From the NCBI RefSeq assembly GCF_000424985.1, contig NZ_KE384286.1:17473-81472 (forward strand): DNA of 64,000 nucleotides, read 5' to 3'. The stretch is from Arenibacter latericius DSM 15913. GTDB lineage: Bacteria > Bacteroidota > Bacteroidia > Flavobacteriales > Flavobacteriaceae. Numbering within the stretch: position 1 is the first letter of the stretch; every line of letters starts with the position of its first letter. The notes under the pieces were generated by a model that made no database searches, was not told the origin of the DNA, and saw only the letters and a list, made by a program, of their open reading frames with translations. The position numbers and the translations under genes are program-made. Shown here piece after piece: positions 1-9,465 of this stretch.

Positions 1-940
1 TTGCCGTGGCACTATTTAGTATATCAGATAGAGTGGAGGAGGATAGTATCAATAGTTGTTCTGCTAAGAAATTATCACTCTCTAGCATCATTCTTTTATA
101 AACCGAGTCGGAGGGAATACTATATAAAATTTGTTTTTCCATAGATGGCATCTGCGAAACCATTTTTATCGGTTTTTGAACCTCCATTTCCAATAAACGT
201 TTTGTAAGCACAGAGTCTACTTTAAAGGGGACGGTAAGCGTGTCTTTCCGTTTATGGTCAAAATAAAATACATTTTGCTCCTCTTCCCTATTTTTTATAT
301 AGTCTATAGGTGTTACCTTATCATAAAAAACGCTAGGGGATACCATTAGGCTGTCTTCTTTATAGATGTCTACAACATTCCCGAACATTGGAAATCCACT
401 TCTTTCTGGACTGTAATAACTGTCATAATCTTCCCAAGCCCAACCTGGTCCGAATCTATCTTCCTTAAAATTATTGAGGTGAAGCGAAATATAATCGTGT
501 GCCTTTACTAGTTTTAAAGCGGTTGAGTCCTTAAAATAAGGATGTAAAAGGGAAGGGTCTCCAGTGCCCTCCATAAAGAGGGTGTCTTTATAAACTATAT
601 ACTTAAGAGAGGGGATATTATTGGGAAGGGTTTTTAGCGCAGAATAAAGAGTAAATATCTTTGTGTTACTGGCAGGGGTAAAGTATCTATTACTATTATG
701 ACTAAAAACCGTATCCTGTGTGCTTAAATCATAAATTAAAACGCCTTGGAAGTAATCGGCACTAGTTTTAGAATTTATTTCTTGTTCTATCTTAGAAGTT
801 AACTTTTTGCTTTTAAGCGACTTACAGCTTGTGGTGGTAGAAATCGATAATAGTACAATAATCAATTTTAAATAATTGCTTAAACACTTAATATGTAGGG
901 GAAGTTGTATGAAAAAACGGGAATTCAAATGTGTTAACAT
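1..940 (-). CDS. dacB: D-alanyl-D-alanine carboxypeptidase, PBP4/DacB type (S13), C-terminus cut off by window edge
   Basis: The first 313 residues are visible; the frame stays open to the window edge. The SxxK motif is SNTK at residues 91-94, preceded by NRYFTPA, and the second S13 motif SDN is at 288-290 in LESDNFLAEQLL. The third motif (KTG) would lie outside the window. Residues 20-39 form a hydrophobic segment ending TTTSC, which could be a lipobox, so export to the periplasm is expected. The family trims or cross-cleaves peptidoglycan peptides. The only ATG before the motifs is at 938-940, which sets the start. Family assignment is firm; lipidation is inferred. Confidence 0.88.
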   Translation of the reverse strand, partial: MLTHLNSRFFIQLPLHIKCLSNYLKLIIVLLSISTTTSCKSLKSKKLTSKIEQEINSKTSADYFQGVLIYDLSTQDTVFSHNSNRYFTPASNTKIFTLYSALKTLPNNIPSLKYIVYKDTLFMEGTGDPSLLHPYFKDSTALKLVKAHDYISLHLNNFKEDRFGPGWAWEDYDSYYSPERSGFPMFGNVVDIYKEDSLMVSPSVFYDKVTPIDYIKNREEEQNVFYFDHKRKDTLTVPFKVDSVLTKRLLEMEVQKPIKMVSQMPSMEKQILYSIPSDSVYKRMMLESDNFLAEQLLILSSSTLSDILNSATA

Positions 941-1029
941 GTATTTATTAAATTTTTAACGATAGGAACATAATAATATATGCCTTTTATTGGTTATATT
1001 AGATGACAACCAAAAAATTATTTTGAAGT

Positions 1030-1227
1030 ATGCCAAAATCTATGTTAGAGTACACCAAGATTGTACTCCAAAAGGTTAGTTTTGACTCTAGATTATTTTG
1101 TAGAGAGCTAGAAAAAGCATTGACGAGATTGTTACCAATCGAAGTAGAAGAACTTAAACTCTGGTTACAGGGCTATATAAATGATAAACCAGAACTACAG
1201 CAAAGTCTGATTTTATTGAAGACTTAA
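1030..1227 (+). CDS. small conserved flavobacterial protein, function unknown
   Basis: A 65-residue soluble protein with no signal peptide or membrane segment. It starts MPKSMLEYTKIVLQKV and carries FCRELEKALTRLLP, which resembles a short all-helical family I recall from other flavobacteria. It lies alone, divergent from the dacB-like gene 89 bases away, and is followed two bases after its stop by a strong terminator, which supports it being a real monocistronic gene. No function can be assigned from the sequence. Confidence 0.7.
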   Translation: MPKSMLEYTKIVLQKVSFDSRLFCRELEKALTRLLPIEVEELKLWLQGYINDKPELQQSLILLKT

Positions 1228-1228
1228 G

Positions 1229-1257
1229 AAAAGACCCCATGATAGGGGTCTTTTTTA
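1229..1257 (+). terminator. rho-independent terminator of the 65-aa gene
   Basis: AAAGACCCC (1230-1238) and GGGGTCTTT (1245-1253) pair around a 6-base loop and run into a T tract. It begins right after the stop codon of the small plus-strand gene. Confidence 0.85.
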
Positions 1258-1461
1258 TTTTGGCATTCTAACAGTATTACTTTTTTTATTGCCTTAGAGG
1301 GGTGGTAGAAGGGGTCTCATTTTAAAAAAAATCTCTTTTTAAACTTAAAGCACTAAAACTTCCCTTAATTCACTGAGTGGAACTCTAATGATCCGATACA
1401 TCACCTAAAAAATTTCTATAGGAACTATACAATGCTCTTTGAGATTGGCCCAATGTGCAGG

Positions 1462-2400
1462 TTATTTGCTCAAAGGACTAATAATCTTCACATCTTGGAA
1501 TGCAATGGCGCCCCGTACAACACTAGAAATTACATCGTATAACGCATTAGTTATTTGAATTTTTAGTTCGCTTTTATGATAAATTAGGCTTACTTCTCTA
1601 GCTGGGGATGGACTTTGGAAGTTTTTTAAATTTTGTTTTTTTCTATCGTCTAATTCTAGGGTATTTAAAAATGGAAGGAGGGTCATTCCTAAGCCTTCAT
1701 TGGCTAAGTTTATTAGTGTCTCAAAACTCCCACTTTGCAATTGAAAATGATCTTCCTTAAAGTTTTTAGAAGCATCACATAAATTTATTACGTTATCTCT
1801 AAAGCAATGACCATCACGTAATAATAATATGTCATTAATATCTAAGTCTTCTGGGATCAGTTCGTTAGAATTACCTAGCCTGTGGTGTGACGGTACATAA
1901 CCAACAAAAGGCTCATAATATAGCGGTCGTTCTTTAATAAATTCTATCTCTAATGGTGTAGCTGCTATAGCAGCATCCAAATGGCCGTCCTGTATATTTC
2001 TAATTAAGTTTTCTGTGCTTTTTTCCTTAATGATCAGATTAACCTTAGGATATTTATTTATAAAGGTCTTTAAGAACATAGGGAGAAGGGTAGGCATTAC
2101 TGTAGGGATAATTCCTAAAGTAAATTCGCCCCCAATAAATCCTTTTTCTTGGTCTACGATGTCGTGTATGCGGTTGGCTTCGTTTACAATATTTTTTGCC
2201 TGAGCCACTATCTTCATCCCCACCTCTGTTATGGCGATAGGCTTTTTACTTCTGTCGAAAATTAAAATATCCAATTCTTCCTCCAGTTTTTGAACTTGCA
2301 TACTTAGAGTTGGTTGGGTTACAAAGCTTTTTTCTGCCGCGAGGGTGAAATTTTGGTATTCGGCAACAGCAAGTACATATTGTAATTGAGTAATAGTCAT
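1462..2400 (-). CDS. oxyR: hydrogen peroxide-inducible activator OxyR (LysR family)
   Basis: 312 residues with an N-terminal LysR winged helix-turn-helix (about 1-60) and a substrate-domain-like sensor region. The redox motif DGHCFRDNVINLC places cysteines at 199 and 208, the same numbering and spacing as the peroxide-sensing pair of E. coli OxyR (C199, C208). This is much more specific than a generic LysR call. In the family, oxidation to a disulfide switches on peroxide-defence genes. No catalase, ahpC or dps neighbour is present here, so its targets are elsewhere. Start is the ATG at 2398-2400. Confidence 0.92.
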   Translation of the reverse strand: MTITQLQYVLAVAEYQNFTLAAEKSFVTQPTLSMQVQKLEEELDILIFDRSKKPIAITEVGMKIVAQAKNIVNEANRIHDIVDQEKGFIGGEFTLGIIPTVMPTLLPMFLKTFINKYPKVNLIIKEKSTENLIRNIQDGHLDAAIAATPLEIEFIKERPLYYEPFVGYVPSHHRLGNSNELIPEDLDINDILLLRDGHCFRDNVINLCDASKNFKEDHFQLQSGSFETLINLANEGLGMTLLPFLNTLELDDRKKQNLKNFQSPSPAREVSLIYHKSELKIQITNALYDVISSVVRGAIAFQDVKIISPLSK

Positions 2401-2730
2401 ACAGGATTTTTTAAAGCAATAAAAATAGGAAAACTATCAGTAAAACCTACTATGTTTCGGTTTTACTCACTAAGTGAGTTGTGAATCTTAGGACCCTTAA
2501 CTGCCCGTTCTATCCCTGCAGGCCTAAAATTGTAATAGGAACTTATCTTTATTTGCTTGTCCTGAGCTGATTACCCTATTCGTTTAAGAAGGGTGTTAAT
2601 AAGTATAGTTATTATAGATAAACTGTCAATAGCTATATAAGATGTTGTAATAAGAGTACGGTATTTTATTTACAGTTAATTTTATGCATAAAATTGCTAA
2701 TGATGTCCTTCAGTTGTTATTTACTTAGGC
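2401..2730. other. 330-base gap upstream of oxyR with a palindrome and a degenerate repeat
   Basis: No gene is seen. ACTCACT-A-AGTGAGT (2465-2479) is a perfect palindrome, and it is followed by ACTGCCCGTTCTATCCCTG at about 2500-2518. Together they look like a decayed copy of the modular repeat found at 3683, 39417 and 56280. ATAG/CTAT words between 2606 and 2640 hint at OxyR-like sites, but the spacing does not fit the enterobacterial consensus. Confidence 0.4.
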
Positions 2731-3663
2731 TTAATCCAAAAACTTCTGGTCGAATACAAATGAGGAGCTTGATTCAGTATCCACTGTAATCTTAACGGCC
2801 TTGATTCCTCCTTCTATTTGAAGGCGAGTAATATTATTTTCTGGCCAAGGATTATTTTGAAGCCAGAAATGGCCATCACCATGTACAAAAAGAACTGGTT
2901 TGTTAAAAGTTTTGGAGGCCGATCTAAAAGCATTGGTAAACACTTGAAATTTATCTGCACCTAATTCTACTATGTTGGCATGAGCGAATATAACAGCGGA
3001 AGACACCTTGTCCTTTTGTTCTTCCATCTGCTTCTTTATCCAATTGCCGTTATCCGTTAACCTTGTTTGCCATTCTGCGGGGTCATGAACAGTGCTGCCC
3101 ACCAAATTGATTCCAATAAATAAGACGTTATTTTTTACCCAACTAAAATTTTCATTGCGTTCTTTCTGATAGGAAACCGTTGGCTCAAAAGTCCAGTTTT
3201 CATTAAATTTTAAAAAATATTTCTTCCAATATTCTAATCCTTGGTCTGGATCCGTACAGTCATTATATTCGTTATCGCCAAGTACTACAAACGTAGGAGC
3301 TTTAAACAACCTAAGAATGCTATCTACATCCTTATAAACAGGCTCTTCACAGGGGACTATTCCTGGTTTAAAGTCGCCTACATGAACTACAAACTCAGAC
3401 GGGTCCAAGGCATTGTGTTTATCTATAAGTGCTAATAACCCAGTTCGTTGCTCCTCCGAGTAGGGCACGTCGCCAATTACGGTGAATGTCACAGGATCTG
3501 TTTGGATAACAGGATTGTTGTCTATAGGGTCTTTAGATTCAGAACTGTCTTTTACACAGCCTCCCATTAAAAGGATGGCAGTGGTAGTAATAAATAATAC
3601 TTTTGTGATATAAGATTTGTTTTTTAAATTGAAAATATGACTAGGTAATAGATTCAGTTTCAT
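2731..3663 (-). CDS. calcineurin-like metallophosphoesterase lipoprotein
   Basis: 310 residues from the chosen start. Metal-ligand-like motifs appear in order: GDVPYSE (about 64-70), HVGDFKPG (94-101), LGDNEYND (128-135), FAHAN and VHGDGH near the C-terminus, as in the metallophosphoesterase superfamily. A signal peptide ends in LMGGC (32-36), so it is a probable lipoprotein facing the periplasm or cell surface. The frame is open upstream to 3732, but that extension lies inside a duplicated intergenic repeat, so the ATG at 3661-3663 is preferred. Substrate unknown. Confidence 0.8.
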   Translation of the reverse strand: MKLNLLPSHIFNLKNKSYITKVLFITTTAILLMGGCVKDSSESKDPIDNNPVIQTDPVTFTVIGDVPYSEEQRTGLLALIDKHNALDPSEFVVHVGDFKPGIVPCEEPVYKDVDSILRLFKAPTFVVLGDNEYNDCTDPDQGLEYWKKYFLKFNENWTFEPTVSYQKERNENFSWVKNNVLFIGINLVGSTVHDPAEWQTRLTDNGNWIKKQMEEQKDKVSSAVIFAHANIVELGADKFQVFTNAFRSASKTFNKPVLFVHGDGHFWLQNNPWPENNITRLQIEGGIKAVKITVDTESSSSFVFDQKFLD

Positions 3664-3682
3664 GCAATTAAAAATTATTTTA

Positions 3683-4036
3683 TTTACTCGATAATCGAGA
3701 TTTAAATGCTGCGAGGCTTGCCTCGAAATCAATACGTTTTTTTTCTTTTAATGCCTTGTGGGCTTGCCCCGAGGTAGTTTACTCGATAATCGAGATTTAA
3801 ATGCTGCGAGGCTTGCCTCGAAATCAATACGTTTTTTTTCTTTTAATGCCTTGTGGGCTTGCCCCGAGGTAGTTTACTATAAAGTTATGTTAGAATATAC
3901 CGACAATTCCCTGCCCGGTCTGCTTAGACGAGCCTGCCCGTTCTGCTTAGACGAACAGGTCCGAAAGGCACGAGCGGGAGGCGAATTTGATAGCGGTATT
4001 TTTCCTTTTAAACCTCTTAGGCTTGCCCTAAGGTGA
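3683..4036. repeat. tandem 95-bp intergenic repeat plus a degenerate third unit with 23-bp subrepeats
   Basis: Bases 3683-3777 are repeated exactly at 3778-3872 (period 95). Each unit has three palindromic parts: CTCGATAATCGAG, CGAGGCTTGCCTCG and GGGCTTGCCC. A third divergent unit follows, containing two contiguous 23-bp subunits beginning CCTGCCCG (3910-3932 and 3933-3955) and ending with a unit-like tail (about 3996-4036). Related copies lie at 39417 and 56280. Small open frames inside are not credible genes. Confidence 0.9.
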
Positions 4037-4081
4037 TTAACATTACTAAACTTAAGCTCTTTTAAAGAAAACTATAGCGAG

Positions 4082-4504
4082 TTACTTCTGCATTTTTAAA
4101 TAATAGTCTGCTGAGTGTTTTCCCGATCCATAGATTAAAAAGAATACTAAAAGCACCAAAACGATGGTAGCTAAAATTAGGTTGCTTAAATTCATTTCAC
4201 CAAGGAAATTTACCAAAATTGCGCCAATTATAATAGGTAATTGTGCAATTACTACCCACCTTGTCAATAATCCGATTATCAGCAAGAAACCACCTACAAA
4301 ATGTGCTGGTGCTACATAGTGCATAATAATCATGCCGCCAGGCATGTTTTGGAAAGGTTTTATCATCTCCACCATTTGAGCGTGATTAGACATAAAGTCC
4401 ACCCCTTTCATAAAAAGAAATACTCCTAAAGCAATGCGAACTAAATCCAAGGGGTAGTAAGTGTGTGCATTGGCCCATTTGTTTAAGGATTTTACTGTAG
4501 CCAT
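4082..4504 (-). CDS. DoxX family membrane protein
   Basis: 140 residues with four predicted membrane helices and the family pattern: LDLVRIALGVFLFMKG near the N-terminus, then a helix with GGFLLIIGLLTRW. DoxX-like proteins are small inner-membrane proteins linked in some organisms to redox or respiratory processes, but the exact activity is unknown. It stands alone between the repeat and a thioesterase-like gene. Confidence 0.82.
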   Translation of the reverse strand: MATVKSLNKWANAHTYYPLDLVRIALGVFLFMKGVDFMSNHAQMVEMIKPFQNMPGGMIIMHYVAPAHFVGGFLLIIGLLTRWVVIAQLPIIIGAILVNFLGEMNLSNLILATIVLVLLVFFLIYGSGKHSADYYLKMQK

Positions 4505-4726
4505 AATGTTTAGAATTAATTATTAGTACTCTATAAGATACTTATAATTAGGGAGATATGGTGCAGTCTTTTGATTTTTTTTGAGAGGATTTTTATTAGT
4601 TAACCTCATTTTTCTCTCATTTTTTGGAGTGATTATTCCGTTTACTATAACCCCCATAGTATTCAATATCTTTGAGGGTTTATTAATTGAGAGTGTAATA
4701 TCATTAAAATCTTATAATCTGTTGGT

Positions 4727-5266
4727 TCATTTTTTAGATCTACTGTTGATGGCCTGATAATCTCCTTCAAAAGTATTTTTAATCTCTTCAGAAACAGTCA
4801 TTTCCTTAGCAGTAACCCCACATTTTATTAGAATAGGCCTAATGTCTTGAGCTTTTTTTGCCTTCCAAAAAGCTACTTTAGTATACCCAATTGCGCAGAG
4901 CTGATTATCCTGTTCAAATAGTTGGCTATGATATACCCATTTATCGTCCCATCCCTCAAGGACTAAAGTGATTTTAAATAGAGTCCATCTTTTTAAAGGT
5001 TTTCGGTAAATAATTTTTTGAGCACCTAATACAGGGAACATTCCTTTTCTTATAGTTTGGTCGTATAATTGGGAACGAAACATTTTTTCACACCGAATAA
5101 AGTCCATGTAATAGGCATATCTGGAATTAGCCATATACTTAAAGCCGTCACAGTCTAAAACGCTAACCCTTCGTATTCTAGTCTGATCGGAGGTTAGGCT
5201 AACCTTGCTCCAAAATACTTTAGAGAAAACAAAGAGGTAAAACATTTTTAACCAGTAATACAGCAT
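4727..5266 (-). CDS. thioesterase-like (4HBT/hotdog) protein
   Basis: 179 residues. The segment CDGFKYMANSRYAYYMDFIR resembles the hotdog-fold 4HBT_2/THEM6 group, in which an N-terminal helix-anchored domain precedes the catalytic strand. A short hydrophobic start (YWLKMFYLFVFSKVF) may be a membrane anchor. The expected acyl-CoA thioester substrate is an inference from the fold. A second ATG eight codons in is an alternative start. Monocistronic. Confidence 0.65.
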   Translation of the reverse strand: MLYYWLKMFYLFVFSKVFWSKVSLTSDQTRIRRVSVLDCDGFKYMANSRYAYYMDFIRCEKMFRSQLYDQTIRKGMFPVLGAQKIIYRKPLKRWTLFKITLVLEGWDDKWVYHSQLFEQDNQLCAIGYTKVAFWKAKKAQDIRPILIKCGVTAKEMTVSEEIKNTFEGDYQAINSRSKK

Positions 5267-5452
5267 TATGAAAAAAATGGGGCTTTATCATGATTAAACT
5301 ATTAATAAAACCTAACAGCAATCTATCTTAATTTCCCCCAAAATAAAAGTTAGATTAACCTGTTAGGTTTGTGATATTTATGTAGGTGCCAATTTCATTA
5401 TAATGATATTCCTAGCTTTAAGTTTATTAACTACTGAAGATGATATACTTTT

Positions 5453-5953
5453 TTATTCAGTAGCTATAGCATTTTCTGCCTGTATCTTTTGGGTTGCTAA
5501 TATTACAGGAGAATTATCCCATATGCCTATTTCTCTAACTATTTTTCCTTCTTTAAATTGATAGGTCAAATGTATGGGAATCCTAACTTCCTGATTACTT
5601 TCCTTAACGATGCCTTTCCAATCTAACCAACAATTTACCCAAGTTTCTCCATCATCAGTGACAACCATCTCGTATTCCTGATCTTGATTTAAAAATTCAC
5701 GAGATTTAAATATGGTATCATTAGCTTGGTGATAGGCGATTGTTGTTGAGGGAGACATAGATATAGATACAGAGTTATAACGGGTTTTGCAGGTGTCCGA
5801 ATAAATACTAATGTCGTACGTCTTATCGTTGTAATTCTTAATTAACGTTTTTACCGTTTCAATTTCCTTTGATTGTTGGGTATAGCGCTTTTCTTGTTCT
5901 TGGCACGAGCTGAATAGAATTAGTACTAAACCTATAAAAATGAACTTTTTCAT
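5453..5953 (-). CDS. lipoprotein with NTF2/SnoaL-like domain
   Basis: 166 residues. Signal peptide with lipobox FSSC (Cys17), then a domain of about 130 residues whose strand pattern and closing segment (LTYQFKEGKIVREIGIWD) fit the cone-shaped NTF2/SnoaL fold. It is the last gene of a three-gene minus-strand run, 9 bases after the previous stop, so probably co-transcribed with it. No catalytic residues can be named. Confidence 0.6.
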   Translation of the reverse strand: MKKFIFIGLVLILFSSCQEQEKRYTQQSKEIETVKTLIKNYNDKTYDISIYSDTCKTRYNSVSISMSPSTTIAYHQANDTIFKSREFLNQDQEYEMVVTDDGETWVNCWLDWKGIVKESNQEVRIPIHLTYQFKEGKIVREIGIWDNSPVILATQKIQAENAIATE

Positions 5954-5962
5954 AATATTTAT

Positions 5963-6730
5963 TTACTGTTCTGGGGCATAACCCAATTCTGGACGCATTC
6001 CACCAGATTCTGTTTTATATTCATCAACGTATCCAAATAGTTCTTGGAATAGCTTTTCCCCTTCTTCTCCAAGTAGAACTTCGTTTTCCTTGGATTTTTT
6101 GGCATAGTCTTCAGCATCTATTGCAGATACTACTGCAAGGTAATAGTCGCCCATAGTACCAAACCCACTGTGATAAATGCGATAATATTCCTTAGATCCC
6201 TTTTTAGTGTATAATGCCTTCAGTTCTTTTAGTTTACCTTTTAGGTTTTGAATGTTGTTAGGAGTGACGTTCATAAAATGCCATTTACGATAATTCTGAC
6301 CTTCAGTAGTAGTGCTAATTCCCTCTGGCATATATGTAAGTTCTTTGTTTAGATAAATTATATAATCTCCATGTTTATCATAACATTTGTTAAAACGTGT
6401 AAACATTTCCCCAAACGCTTCCTCTCCCATTTTCTCATATAATGTTGCCATTACATTCTTATCTAGTTCGGCCATGTTTTCTATAGGTGAAATGGTAAAA
6501 TAGCGCCCAGTAGATGTAGAGGCTACTTGCCATTTTAATTCTTGAATATTGTGTTCTTTACAAGCTTCCATAAAATCTTTGGATACCATTTCATATTCTT
6601 GAATCATTGATGGTTTTACCTGGTCTTCATGAATATAATAGGCCTGGTTTTTCTCTTCCTGGGCTTGAATAATAAATGGTGCCTGTAATATTAAAAAGGC
6701 AAGAATCATAGTGTTTCTGAGTGTTCTCAT
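5963..6730 (-). CDS. secreted protein of unknown function with internal duplication
   Basis: 255 residues. Signal peptide with cleavage near IIQAQ (about residue 24). The mature part has two halves of similar layout: YYIHEDQVKPSMIQEYE...GEEAFGEMFTRF and WHFMNVTPNNIQNLKGK...GEKLFQELFGYVDEY. Each reads like a small alpha/beta barrel domain of the NIPSNAP or ABM type. That fold suggestion is inference. It lies between two SnoaL-like lipoprotein genes and opposite a histidine kinase gene. Confidence 0.6.
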   Translation of the reverse strand: MRTLRNTMILAFLILQAPFIIQAQEEKNQAYYIHEDQVKPSMIQEYEMVSKDFMEACKEHNIQELKWQVASTSTGRYFTISPIENMAELDKNVMATLYEKMGEEAFGEMFTRFNKCYDKHGDYIIYLNKELTYMPEGISTTTEGQNYRKWHFMNVTPNNIQNLKGKLKELKALYTKKGSKEYYRIYHSGFGTMGDYYLAVVSAIDAEDYAKKSKENEVLLGEEGEKLFQELFGYVDEYKTESGGMRPELGYAPEQ

Positions 6731-6789
6731 GATATTTAAATATTAGGTTATACTATTAAGTTTATTTAGGGGAACACTTAAGACTTTTG

Positions 6790-7329
6790 CTATTCTAGAT
6801 TAGGGGGAGTTAGAGAATATCCTAATTGTTGTAAAAAATCTAATTGATTAAAGAAAATATCTTCTTGAAATAACTCTCCTTTCTTATTAAATTGGAGTTG
6901 CGAAAATCCCGTTATATGTACCTTTTTGCCGGTAGCGATAACTTCTGCAAACTCCCCAGTATTTGTACCTGTAAAGACCCATTGGATAAAAGCACGATTT
7001 CCACATACCTCAGTAAATGTTTTGTCAATAGTATAATTTGGAAATCCGATGGCATAAAGGTGCATTTTTGCGTTTAATTCAGTTTTATTAGTGGCAATCG
7101 GGATGCCATTCATATACCTGGTATAGTTTTCTGTAATCCTTTCATTTAAAAGCGTATCGTTTATAGTATTTAAATATTGATTGAGAAATTCCTTAATTAC
7201 AGCTTGCTCCTTAGCTCCCATAGTTATCCCATCAACCTTATGTTGGTCATTGTCCAATGATTTTGTTTCGTTTTTACATGAAATTAAAAGAAGGATCATA
7301 AGAGTAATTGAAATTATTCGCCATTTCAT
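6790..7329 (-). CDS. SnoaL-like (ester cyclase family) lipoprotein
   Basis: 179 residues. Lipobox LLISC (Cys18). The body contains LYAIGFPNYTIDKTFTEVCGNRA-type strands followed by RAFIQWVFTGTNTGEF and a closing HITGFSQLQFNKKGEL, the usual sequence of the SnoaL/ester-cyclase NTF2-like superfamily. First gene of the minus-strand run down to 5453, with spacings of 59 and 9 bases. Divergent from the TPR kinase gene across 178 bases. Confidence 0.65.
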   Translation of the reverse strand: MKWRIISITLMILLLISCKNETKSLDNDQHKVDGITMGAKEQAVIKEFLNQYLNTINDTLLNERITENYTRYMNGIPIATNKTELNAKMHLYAIGFPNYTIDKTFTEVCGNRAFIQWVFTGTNTGEFAEVIATGKKVHITGFSQLQFNKKGELFQEDIFFNQLDFLQQLGYSLTPPNLE

Positions 7330-7507
7330 ATTGGATTATTAAAACTCATTATCTCCCTAATTAACGGTTTAAGCGCATGTAATACAATTAGATTAGGACG
7401 AAATGACCCTGTCGTTGTCCGAACATAGTATTTTATTTATCAGGGGATTAACGAAAAAAAACGTATATTTAAAATCCCGACTTCTTAAGACCTAAGAAAG
7501 GTACAGA

Positions 7508-9463
7508 ATGGGAAGACCAACATTTATTACTATATTTTCATCTCTATTGTTCAGCATTTTCTTGTTTGGACAGACCCAAGATTTTGATAAAAATGAACCC
7601 TACAAAAGGGTATTTGTAGATACTGATAATTTTGGAGAGTCTTATTTGGAGCTTCTAGGAAAATCCTATAAAGAAGTGGTAGATAACGATACGTTGCAAT
7701 TCTCCATGTTAAATGATTTTGCCTATTATTGGCATACAAGAAATTTAACGAAAGCTCTAGAGTTTACTCAAGAGGGCCTAGACCTTACAGCCCTTAAAGA
7801 AGATGAGCTTTGGAATGGCCGTTTTCAAATTACCCAAGGCGCTATATTATTACGGATGGAAAAACTGGATAGTGCCCAGAGAGTATTAGAAAGTGCTAAG
7901 AAGAAGGTGCTAAATAAAGATTTAGCATTTTTAAATACGCAATTGGGGTATGTCTATGAACGTAGGGGACAATTAGATAGAGCCGCAGATTATGCGATGG
8001 AGTCTTTAAAGTTGGGGAATCTTAATAATGATCAGAAAGCTATTGCCTTAGCTTATAGTGATCTTAGTAATATTTTCTGGAAGCAGTCTAAGTTTGAAAA
8101 AGGATTAGAATATGGACTTAAGTCTCTTGAGATCTTTGAGGAACGGGGTATTAACGATTTAGATTATGATTTTACCCTCTATGTAGTAGGGAATAATTAT
8201 ATGGATTTGAATGAATTTGATAATGCCCTTAAATATTATGACCATGCCAAGTCTATTGGGGAACGATATGGGTTCTATAATAATTTAAGTGATATTTACA
8301 TTTCTCTGGTAGAATTATATTGTCATATAAATAACTTTGAGGCTGCAGAAAAAGCAGGTAAGAAAGCAATAAAGTATGCTCAATTATTAGAGAATACTTT
8401 CCTATTGATGAGGGCCTATCTTTCTGTAGGGAAATCACAAAACTTACAAGGCAAATATAGTACTGCTATCCTAAGTCTTCAAAAATCTATTGAAGTCGCT
8501 ACCGTAAACTTTGGGGACAAATACTATTTAAGTGAGGCTTATGAAACTCTCGGGATGGCTTTTGCAGGGAATCATAATTATATGGAGGCCTATAAGGCAT
8601 TTTCTGAATACGATAAACTAAAAAAGAAAGTCTTTACCGCGGAGGCAGATCAACGTATCGCTTTGTTGCAAACGGAATTTGATGTAGCCCAAAAGGAAAA
8701 TACTATTCTTTTACAGCAGTCCACAATAAAAAAGCAAAATACAAATCAGATTCTAACCTCAGTAATTATGGGATTGTTGATTTTTCTTTTGATTTTAGGT
8801 TTTGTAGCTATTAGAAATAATCGAAAAAAAAATGTACTCCTACAGGTTCAAAATGAAGAAAAGGAATTTTTAATTAAAGAAATTCACCATAGGGTAAAGA
8901 ATAATTTAGAAGTAGTCTCTAGCCTTTTATCTCTCCAAACCGCTCAGATTAGCGATGCTAAAATTAAGGATACCATGTGTCAAATTCAGAATAGGATTCA
9001 GAGTATGAGTATGATTCATCAAAACTTATATCATGGTAAACATCTTACTTCCATAGGGATGAGGCCATATTTTATGAATTTGGCAAACTTCATTTTAGAC
9101 TCCTATGGCGCCAGTAATAGAATATCGATGGTGTACAAAATGAAGGATATAGAACTGAATGTAGATATTGCCACCCCAATAGGATTAATTGTAAATGAGC
9201 TGCTCACCAATTCCTTAAAGTATGCCTTTCCAGAAGATTCTGAGGGAATAATAACCATTGAGTTGGTAGAAAATAGATCGCTATTGGAACTAAAGGTTAT
9301 GGATAACGGGATTGGTTATACGGATAAAGATAAAACAAGAGGTACTGGATTCGGCACCCAATTAGTGAGGTTGTTAACACAACAATTAGATGGTAAAATG
9401 GTGTTAAAAAATAATGAAGGGACCTCTGTTTCATTTGAATTTTATCATCATAAAGCAGCATAA
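7508..9463 (+). CDS. TPR-repeat sensor histidine kinase (HisKA_2 type)
   Basis: 651 residues. Signal peptide 1-22, periplasmic TPR-like helical repeats about 100-375, a coiled coil about 375-412, one membrane helix about 414-435, and a cytoplasmic kinase. The phosphoacceptor motif EIHHRVKNNLEVVSSLLSLQ is at 459-478, with the N box NELLTNSLKYAF from 563 and DNGIG at 599-603, the HisKA_2 plus HATPase_c pattern. It is followed after two bases by a LytTR response regulator, so the two form a likely two-component pair. The TPR sensor suggests protein or peptide sensing outside the membrane, which is inference. Confidence 0.88.
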   Translation: MGRPTFITIFSSLLFSIFLFGQTQDFDKNEPYKRVFVDTDNFGESYLELLGKSYKEVVDNDTLQFSMLNDFAYYWHTRNLTKALEFTQEGLDLTALKEDELWNGRFQITQGAILLRMEKLDSAQRVLESAKKKVLNKDLAFLNTQLGYVYERRGQLDRAADYAMESLKLGNLNNDQKAIALAYSDLSNIFWKQSKFEKGLEYGLKSLEIFEERGINDLDYDFTLYVVGNNYMDLNEFDNALKYYDHAKSIGERYGFYNNLSDIYISLVELYCHINNFEAAEKAGKKAIKYAQLLENTFLLMRAYLSVGKSQNLQGKYSTAILSLQKSIEVATVNFGDKYYLSEAYETLGMAFAGNHNYMEAYKAFSEYDKLKKKVFTAEADQRIALLQTEFDVAQKENTILLQQSTIKKQNTNQILTSVIMGLLIFLLILGFVAIRNNRKKNVLLQVQNEEKEFLIKEIHHRVKNNLEVVSSLLSLQTAQISDAKIKDTMCQIQNRIQSMSMIHQNLYHGKHLTSIGMRPYFMNLANFILDSYGASNRISMVYKMKDIELNVDIATPIGLIVNELLTNSLKYAFPEDSEGIITIELVENRSLLELKVMDNGIGYTDKDKTRGTGFGTQLVRLLTQQLDGKMVLKNNEGTSVSFEFYHHKAA

Positions 9464-9465
9464 TT

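Noticed and set aside
2015..2203. Plus-strand frame
   Set aside because: Antisense shadow of oxyR.
2606..2640. OxyR-type binding site
   Set aside because: ATAG/CTAT words are present but their spacing does not match the known ATAG-N7-CTAT pattern.
3758..4036. 92-codon plus-strand frame in the repeat
   Set aside because: Lies wholly within the intergenic repeat and has no family-like features.
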